8,746 nt of DNA, from positions 1 to 8,746 of the forward strand of contig CALGKL010000149.1 in the NCBI GenBank assembly GCA_937930495.1. Direction: 5' to 3'. The notes under the pieces are model-generated. The model was not told the DNA's origin, searched no databases, and worked only from the letters and a program-made list of their open reading frames with translations. This stretch comes from an uncultured Gloeocapsa sp. (lineage in GTDB: Bacteria > Cyanobacteriota > Cyanobacteriia > Cyanobacteriales > Gloeocapsaceae). Below are positions 1 through 5,600 of this stretch, piece by piece (positions within the stretch are counted from its first letter, which is position 1; the number at the start of each line of letters is the position of its first letter). The position numbers were made by a program, and so were the translations under genes.

Positions 1-9
1 CCTAGTTAA

Positions 10-15
10 TATAAC
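10..15 (+). promoter_or_regulatory. Possible -10 box for the sigma factor gene
   Basis: TATAAC matches five of six bases of the bacterial -10 consensus. Transcription would start near base 22 and give a leader of about 90 bases before the ATG at 113. A matching -35 box would lie at or beyond the left edge, so this cannot be tested here. In an AT-rich leader such a match may be chance. No better promoter was seen in 1-112. Confidence 0.2.
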
Positions 16-85
16 AAAAATTACCTTAAAAAACCAGCCCAAGCTCACATTAACTCTTATCTCAATATCCTCACACTGATTGTGT

Positions 86-103
86 TCTATTAGGAGGAAT
101 AGA
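86..103 (+). promoter_or_regulatory. Hairpin displaying the Shine-Dalgarno sequence of the sigma factor gene
   Basis: TCTATT (86-91) and AATAGA (98-103) are exact inverted repeats that can form a 6-bp stem. The 6-base loop between them is the full Shine-Dalgarno core AGGAGG (92-97). The core lies 15 bases before the ATG at 113, longer than usual. Folding the 3' arm would shorten the effective distance to about 9 bases. No ATG, GTG or TTG falls at a normal 5-9 base spacing, which supports 113 as the start. The stem is A/U-rich, so its stability is uncertain. Confidence 0.5.
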
Positions 104-112
104 CTCTCTACT

Positions 113-1069
113 ATGAAAACTGCTCAAAATGCTACTGACTCAGTTCGAGCTTACCTCAAAGAAATCGGTCGAGTTCCCCTGTTAACTCACGAAGAGGAAA
201 TTATTTACGCCAAACAAGTACAACGGTTAGTGGAATTAGAAAAATGTAAAGCAGAATTAGAAGCAAAAACGCAAAAAACCATCTCAGAAGCAGAATGGGC
301 AGCAGCAGCTAACCTTACTGTAGGTAAATTACGCCAAGAAATTTACGCCGGGGAGACAGCTAAACGTAAAATGATCGAAGCTAATTTACGCTTAGTAGTT
401 TCTGTAGCCAAAAAATATCTAAAACGTAACTTAGATTTATTAGATTTAATCCAAGAAGGAACAATCGGAATGCAACGAGGCGTAGAAAAATTTGATCCCA
501 CCAAGGGGTATAGATTTTCTACCTACGCTTACTGGTGGATACGTCAAGCCATAACTAGGGCGATCGCCGAAAAAAGCCGTACGATTCGTTTACCGATTCA
601 TATCACAGAAAAACTCAATAAAATCAAAAAAGCACAACGACAAATCGCTCAGGAAAAAGGTCGTTCAGCCACAATAGCAGAATTAGCCGAAGAGTTAGAA
701 TTAACCCCCAAACAGGTGCGAGAATACCTAGAAAGAGCACGTCAACCCCTCTCTCTCGACTTACGCGTCGGCGATAACAACGATACGGAATTAGGAGAAT
801 TATTGGAAGATAGTGGACAATCACCGGAAGATTTTGCCAACTACGCTTCTCTCCAATTCGATTTAGAAAGATTAATGTCTGATTTAACACCACAACAAAG
901 AGAAGTAATTAGTCTCCGTTTTGGTTTAACAGACGGTAAACCCCTAACTTTATCTAAAATTGGTGTACAGTTGAATATCTCTCGTGAAAGAGTACGTCAA
1001 ATTGAACGAGAAGCTTTAGCCAAATTAAGAAAGCGTAAAGCAGATATGAGTGAGTATGTGGCTAGTTAA
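113..1069 (+). CDS. sigC: Group 2 RNA polymerase sigma factor, SigC-type
   Basis: This is a sigma-70 family factor of 318 residues that would direct core RNA polymerase to -10/-35 promoters. Region 1.2 is at about residues 7-40 ([20 protein letters not shown]). Region 2 is at about 86-155, with core-binding and -10 recognition segments ([23 protein letters not shown]). Region 3 is at about 165-245 and region 4 at about 250-312, with the -35 helix-turn-helix [15 protein letters not shown]. There is no region 1.1 and no long acidic N-terminus, so it is not the primary factor. The motifs [18 protein letters not shown] and [14 protein letters not shown] resemble cyanobacterial SigC, which is linked to stationary phase and nutrient or heat stress. 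It is shorter at the N-terminus than SigC proteins of about 400 residues that I recall. A TTG at 80 is in frame but lies upstream of AGGAGG, so ATG 113 is preferred. The family assignment is firm; the SigC label rests on remembered similarity. Confidence 0.93.
   Translation: MKTAQNATDSVRAYLKEIGRVPLLTHEEEIIYAKQVQRLVELEKCKAELEAKTQKTISEAEWAAAANLTVGKLRQEIYAGETAKRKMIEANLRLVVSVAKKYLKRNLDLLDLIQEGTIGMQRGVEKFDPTKGYRFSTYAYWWIRQAITRAIAEKSRTIRLPIHITEKLNKIKKAQRQIAQEKGRSATIAELAEELELTPKQVREYLERARQPLSLDLRVGDNNDTELGELLEDSGQSPEDFANYASLQFDLERLMSDLTPQQREVISLRFGLTDGKPLTLSKIGVQLNISRERVRQIEREALAKLRKRKADMSEYVAS
560..567. repeat. HIP1 octamer palindrome
   Basis: Exact GCGATCGC inside the sigma factor gene. This highly iterated palindrome is over-represented in many cyanobacterial genomes and supports the taxonomic reading. 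It is not gene-specific regulation. Confidence 0.8.
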
Positions 1070-1078
1070 ATTCAATTT

Positions 1079-1105
1079 ATCCCCTACCCTAGGGGATTTT
1101 TTTTT
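1079..1105 (+). terminator. Intrinsic terminator after the sigma factor gene
   Basis: ATCCCCTA (1079-1086) pairs perfectly with TAGGGGAT (1090-1097) around a CCC loop. The hairpin runs directly into nine consecutive T residues (1097-1105). It begins nine bases after the sigma factor stop codon. This is a strong Rho-independent terminator by eye, and it sits only 13 bases before the next start codon. Confidence 0.85.
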
Positions 1106-1118
1106 GTCAGTCAAAACT

Positions 1119-1736
1119 ATGGATAATTATTGGGAAATACTTTTAGAATTAACCTTAGGGATAACTCTTAGTGCCGCAGCTGGGTTTCGAGTATTTTTAC
1201 CCCTTTTGATTCTCAGTCTAGCCTCTATATTTGGTAATCTACAATTAAACAGCGATTGGCAATGGGTCGGTTCGACTCAAGCCTTGATTTTATTAGCCAT
1301 AGCTACAGTAATAGAAATCCTCGCTTACTATTTACCCCTAGTAGATAATGTCTTAGACACAGTCAAAATTCCCCTAGCAATGGTCGTGGGAACTTTACTA
1401 ACCGCAGGTAGTTTAGGGGATTTAGACCCCATAGCACAATGGAGCATAGCGGTAATAGCTGGGGGAGGAGCGTCTACCGCCATAGCGGGGCTCAACGGAG
1501 CGGGGCGTGTTGCTTTGACGGGTTTAACTGGGGGATTGGCCAATTTTTTATTAGCGACTCTAGAATCAATAAGCGCGATGGTATTAGCCTTAATTGTTGT
1601 GCTTGTACCAATATTAGCTCCTTTAGCTTTATTATTACTAATAAGTTTAGTTGTATATATATGCTTAAATTTTGCTAAAATCAAAGCCAGGTTATTCCCC
1701 AAAAAAAATGACCAAACAGGTAAACCAACAACTTAA
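1119..1736 (+). CDS. DUF4126 family membrane protein
   Basis: A 205-residue, very hydrophobic protein matching my recollection of DUF4126: an N-terminal GITLSAAAGFRVFLPLLILS segment, then EILAYYLPLVDNVLDTVKIP, GTLLTAGSLGDLDP, a Gly/Ala-rich IAGGGASTAIAGLNG stretch, TGGLANFLLATLES and a long hydrophobic C-terminal helix pair. I see about five or six membrane-spanning stretches (near residues 8-35, 54-76, 84-101, 107-128, 141-160 and 160-190) and a basic tail (FAKIKARLFPKK). The function of the family is not established. An in-frame ATG at 1050 would overlap the sigma factor gene and run through the terminator, so ATG 1119 is chosen, although no clear Shine-Dalgarno precedes it. Its last 29 bases overlap the phosphoesterase gene. 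Family fairly sure; role unknown. Confidence 0.85.
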   Translation: MDNYWEILLELTLGITLSAAAGFRVFLPLLILSLASIFGNLQLNSDWQWVGSTQALILLAIATVIEILAYYLPLVDNVLDTVKIPLAMVVGTLLTAGSLGDLDPIAQWSIAVIAGGGASTAIAGLNGAGRVALTGLTGGLANFLLATLESISAMVLALIVVLVPILAPLALLLLISLVVYICLNFAKIKARLFPKKNDQTGKPTT

Positions 1737-2613
1737 AATTGCCGTCATAGGCGATGTCCATGACCAATGGGAAACAGAAGATGAAATCGCCCTAGATTAT
1801 CTAGGAGTAGATTTGGTTTTATTTGTTGGCGATCTAGGTAATGAAGCAGTAGGGTTAGTGCGGCAAATAGCAGCCATAAAAATACCCAAAGCAGTTATTT
1901 TAGGCAATCATGACGCTTGGTACACAGCTACAGACTGGGGGAGAAAAAAAAGCCCTTATGATCATAGCCAAGAAGACCGAGTTCAACAACAGTTAGACAT
2001 ACTAGGAGAAAGTCACGTTGGTTACGGGAAAAGGGATTTTCCCGAATTGAAGATCTCAGTAGTGGGGAGTCGTCCCTTCAGTTGGGGTGGTCCAATCTGG
2101 AAAAATGAAGAATTCTATCAACAACGTTACGCAGTGCATAACTTTAGAGAATCCACCGAAAAGATAGTGGCTGCGGCTCAACAAACCCAGTGCGATCGCC
2201 TAATTATTTTAGCTCATAATGGACCATGGGGATTAGGAGACAGACCCGAGGATTCCTGTGGTAAAGATTGGCAGCCAATCGGTGGGGATTACGGTGATCC
2301 AGATTTAACAGAAGCGATTTCCCAAATTAGATTAATGGGGAAAGAGATATTATTAGTGACCTTTGGACACATGCACCATCGCTTACGACATAGCCAATCA
2401 AAATCCCGTCAAGCTATCAATAAAAGTCCACAAGGAACAATTTATTTCAATTCTGCTTCTGTTCCGAGAATTAAAGAGACCCCAGAGGGCAAATTGCGCA
2501 ATTTTTCTCTAGTCTATCTAGAAAATAATCAAATTAGGAAGATTAGTTTAGTTTGGCTAGCTAAAAATAACCACCTAGTTTCTGAACAAATATTCTATGA
2601 TATTGAGAAATAG
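1708..2613 (+). CDS. Calcineurin-like metallophosphoesterase, TIGR04168-type
   Basis: A 301-residue cytosolic-looking protein with the full set of metallophosphoesterase metal-binding motifs: GDVHDQW (Asp16, His18), GDLGNE (Asp42), GNHDAW (Asn67, His68), AHNGPWG (His170) and FGHMHHR (His221, His223). Such enzymes hydrolyse phosphomono- or phosphodiesters at a dinuclear metal centre; the substrate here is unknown. Spacing and flanking motifs (SRPFSWGGPIW, GDYGDPDLTEAI) resemble the family I know as TIGR04168, reported mainly from cyanobacteria and plants. That subfamily name is from memory. An in-frame TTG at 1672 is possible, but ATG 1708 fits the fold start better. The start lies inside the DUF4126 gene, at the end of a run of eight A residues, with only a weak distant AGG upstream. 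Translational coupling to the membrane protein is therefore likely. No terminator follows. Confidence 0.88.
   Translation: MTKQVNQQLKIAVIGDVHDQWETEDEIALDYLGVDLVLFVGDLGNEAVGLVRQIAAIKIPKAVILGNHDAWYTATDWGRKKSPYDHSQEDRVQQQLDILGESHVGYGKRDFPELKISVVGSRPFSWGGPIWKNEEFYQQRYAVHNFRESTEKIVAAAQQTQCDRLIILAHNGPWGLGDRPEDSCGKDWQPIGGDYGDPDLTEAISQIRLMGKEILLVTFGHMHHRLRHSQSKSRQAINKSPQGTIYFNSASVPRIKETPEGKLRNFSLVYLENNQIRKISLVWLAKNNHLVSEQIFYDIEK
2192..2199. repeat. HIP1 octamer palindrome
   Basis: Second exact GCGATCGC in the window, inside the phosphoesterase gene. Near-copies with one mismatch occur elsewhere, for example at 5095-5102 and 7343-7350. Confidence 0.8.
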
Positions 2614-2639
2614 CAACTATTGCAGAAAATAGCAAAATG

Positions 2640-2669
2640 TTGTAAATTGATCGAGACAAAAGTTAAGAT
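2640..2669 (+). promoter_or_regulatory. Possible promoter of the RTX gene
   Basis: TTGTAA (2640-2645) could be a -35 box and TAAGAT (2664-2669) a -10 box with 18-base spacing. Both match only partly. If real, the -10 box lies inside the 14-bp palindrome, and the leader would be roughly 24 bases including a good ribosome binding site. Read-through from the phosphoesterase gene is an alternative, because no terminator separates the genes. Confidence 0.25.
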
Positions 2670-2675
2670 CTTAAC
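2662..2675. promoter_or_regulatory. Perfect 14-bp palindrome upstream of the RTX gene (operator candidate)
   Basis: GTTAAGATCTTAAC is identical to its own reverse complement over all 14 bases, with no spacer. It ends 24 bases before the ATG at 2700. Without a loop it is a poor RNA hairpin or terminator and no T tract follows. It suits a site for a dimeric DNA-binding protein. No regulator can be named from the sequence. Confidence 0.4.
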
Positions 2676-2686
2676 GGTGTGGTGTC

Positions 2687-2693
2687 AGAGGAA
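2687..2693 (+). promoter_or_regulatory. Ribosome binding site deciding the RTX start
   Basis: AGAGGAA lies six bases before ATG 2700, a near-ideal spacing. It lies downstream of the in-frame GTG codons at 2679 and 2682, so it cannot serve them. This selects the ATG. Confidence 0.65.
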
Positions 2694-2699
2694 AAATTT

Positions 2700-5600
2700 A
2701 TGAATAGTTTTAAAGAAACACAATGGGAACTTTTTCAGGAAGGATCATTTGTTGTCATTGAAGGGACAAGTGGAGATGACCTTCTTACAGGTGGATCAGG
2801 TGACGACTCCATTAGAGGCTTAGCTGGTAACGATACCCTCGATGGTCTAGGTGGCAATGATATCCTCGAAGGTGGTACAGGGAATGACAGTCTAGAGGGC
2901 AAAGAAGGAAATGATACCCTCGACGGGAATGCTGGTAATGATACCATGCTCGGTGGACCGGGAGACGATACCTATATAGTTAACAGCGCCAATGATGTCA
3001 TTATTGAGTTAGTTGGTGCAGGTATAGACAGTGTTCAAAGCTCCGTTGATTATGTCTTAAGCGAGAATGTCGAAAATTTAACCTTACAAGGTCGCCGAGG
3101 ACTCTCAGGCACAGGCAACGCACAAGATAATAGAATTCTAGGAAACCCTGGTAATAATGCTCTAGCCGGTGAAGACGGCAACGATACTCTCACAGGAGCA
3201 GCGGGAAACGACACCTTAGACGGTGGATCGGGTCTTAATAGAATGATTGGCGGACAAGGAGATGACACCTATCTAGTCAGAAATAGCGAAGATGTCATCG
3301 TCGAACAACGAAATGGTGGTACAGATAAAGTCATCGCCCTTGTTTCCTACACTTTACCCAATCACGTTGAGAATTTAAGCCTAGATGGAGAGGAGGCTAG
3401 TGAGGGTATAGGTAACAACCTCAATAACAGCATCAACGGTAATCGAGGAGCCAACCTCTTAGTGGGTAACGGAGGTAACGACACCCTCAGAGGCTCAGGC
3501 GGAGACGATACCCTCAATGGGGTAGAAGGTGTTAACCTCTTGATCGGTGGTGCTGGAAATGATACTTATCTATTATCAAGTCCTAGAGATAGAATTGTTC
3601 AAGTCAAAGGTAATCGGGGTGACATCAACACGGTCGTAACCTCATTTGACTATGTACTAGGAGATAATTTACAGAACCTAACCCTAGAAGGAGAGGGAAA
3701 TTTCAAAGGTACAGGCAACACACTGAATAACTTTATTCTCGGTAACGATGGCAATAACCTGTTAGTAGGGGAAACAGGAGATGATACCCTCAACGGTGGT
3801 CTAGGAGACGATACCCTCAACGGTGGACCCGGTGCCGATAGTATGATTGGTGGTGCTGGCAATGATCTTTATTTTGTCAATAATTCAGGAGATACAGTTC
3901 TGGAATTATCCACAGCTCCTGATGAAATAGACGAAATCCGCACCACTGTTACCTACACCCTACCCGATAGTGTGGAAAGATTAATCATTACCAACAATAG
4001 AAATGTCAATGGCACCGGTAATGAACTCGATAACTTGATCTCCGGAAGGGGAGGAAATAACGAACTTCGAGGTTTAGCCGGGAATGATACTCTCTCTGGT
4101 GGGAATGGTGACGATACCCTCGATGGCGGTCCGGGAATAGATAGTCTGACCGGTGGTAAAGGTAATGACACTTATCGTATCGACAATGAAGAAGATCAGA
4201 TCATCGAAGACAGTACCGATCCTGATGAAATCGACACAGTGGAAGCATCTATAGACTATACCCTGGGGGACAATCTCGAAAACCTAACTTTATTAGGACA
4301 GGCAATTACTGGAACCGGTAACGCCGCCAATAACGTGATTATTGGTAATGCTCTGGATAACACCCTCCAAGGTTTAGCCGGTAACGATGAATTACAAGGT
4401 GGAGAAGGAAACGATACCCTCGACGGTGGTCTTGGTACGGACACTCTTAAAGGTGGACCAGGAAATGATACCTATATCATCAGTGATTCTGCAGATGAAA
4501 TCGTTGAAGAAACCGATGAAGGGATAGATACAGTAACCACTACTGTTGCTTACGAACTCTCTTCTAACGTAGAAAATATAATCTTTGAAGGTGAAGGACC
4601 AACTACCCTAGTTGGTAACAATATTAATAACGAAATTACCGGAGGAGATGGCAACGATTTACTAGAAGGTAAAGGAGGAGATGATACCCTCATTGGAGGT
4701 CTAGGTAATGACACTCTCGATGGTGGTCTAGGAGCTGATAGTATGGTCGCTGCCGGCGGTAGCAATACTTTTGTAGTTAACAGCACTAAAGATGTAGTTG
4801 TTAAAGAAAACGCAGCTCCTACAGAAATAGATACGATTATTAGTTCCGTTAGTTATGACATCGTTGAAAATATAGATAACATCACCTTTACGGGAGAGCG
4901 TAATCTCAATAGCGTCGGTAACGATCGCAACAACGTCATGACAGGAAATGACGGTAACAACAGCTTAGAAGGAGGAATAGGTAACGATACCCTTATTGGG
5001 GGAGGTGGTGATGATACCCTCAATGGTGGTGCAGGAGTAGATAGGATGGAAGGTGGAGAGGGGGATGACTCCTATTTTGTGGATAATCCCCAAGACGCGA
5101 TCGTCGAACAACCTAATCAAGGTACAGATGTGGTAACCTCTTCGGTTGATTACACTCTACCAGCTAATTTGGAAAAATTAATTCTCACAGAGAATGGGAC
5201 TAGAGGAGTTGGTAACGACGGTGATAACGAAATCATCGGTAACAACAACAATAACGTTCTGATTGGGGGTGGAGGTAATGATACCCTAGATGGTTTTGCT
5301 GGTACCAACCGTCTCGAAGGTGGTGCGGGAAATGACACCTACATCATCCACAGTACGACAGACACGATTGTGGAAATTCCTAACGGGGGAACTGATACCG
5401 TTGAATCTTTCGTTGATTTTGAACTCAGGGATCCCAATTTAGAAAACCTGACTTTAAGAGGTGAACAAGCTGTCAATGGAACGGGTAATAATCTGAGTAA
5501 CGAGATTATAGGTAATGATAATGGCAACCTCTTAATCGGTTTAGCTGGTAACGATACCCTAATTGGCGGTGAGGGAAATGATACCCTAGATGGTACTGTA

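Noticed and set aside
80..112. TTG 80 start for the sigma factor
   Set aside because: It would place AGGAGG inside the coding region and add 11 residues unlike the family N-terminus. ATG 113 is the better start.
624..893. Minus-strand open frame of 89 codons inside the sigma factor gene
   Set aside because: It lies wholly within a highly conserved coding region, has no ribosome binding site and no recognisable family.
1328..1702. Minus-strand (124 codons) and alternative plus-strand (1439-1678) frames in the DUF4126 gene
   Set aside because: The DUF4126 frame carries clear family motifs. The alternatives have no recognisable domain and overlap it fully.
2613..2623. GCAA-CTA-TTGC hairpin after the phosphoesterase gene as a terminator
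   Set aside because: The stem is four base pairs and no T tract follows, so termination is not supported.
5094..5103. Further HIP1-like sites (GCGATCGT here, GCGATCGG at 7343-7350)
   Set aside because: Each has one mismatch to GCGATCGC, so they were not counted as HIP1 elements.
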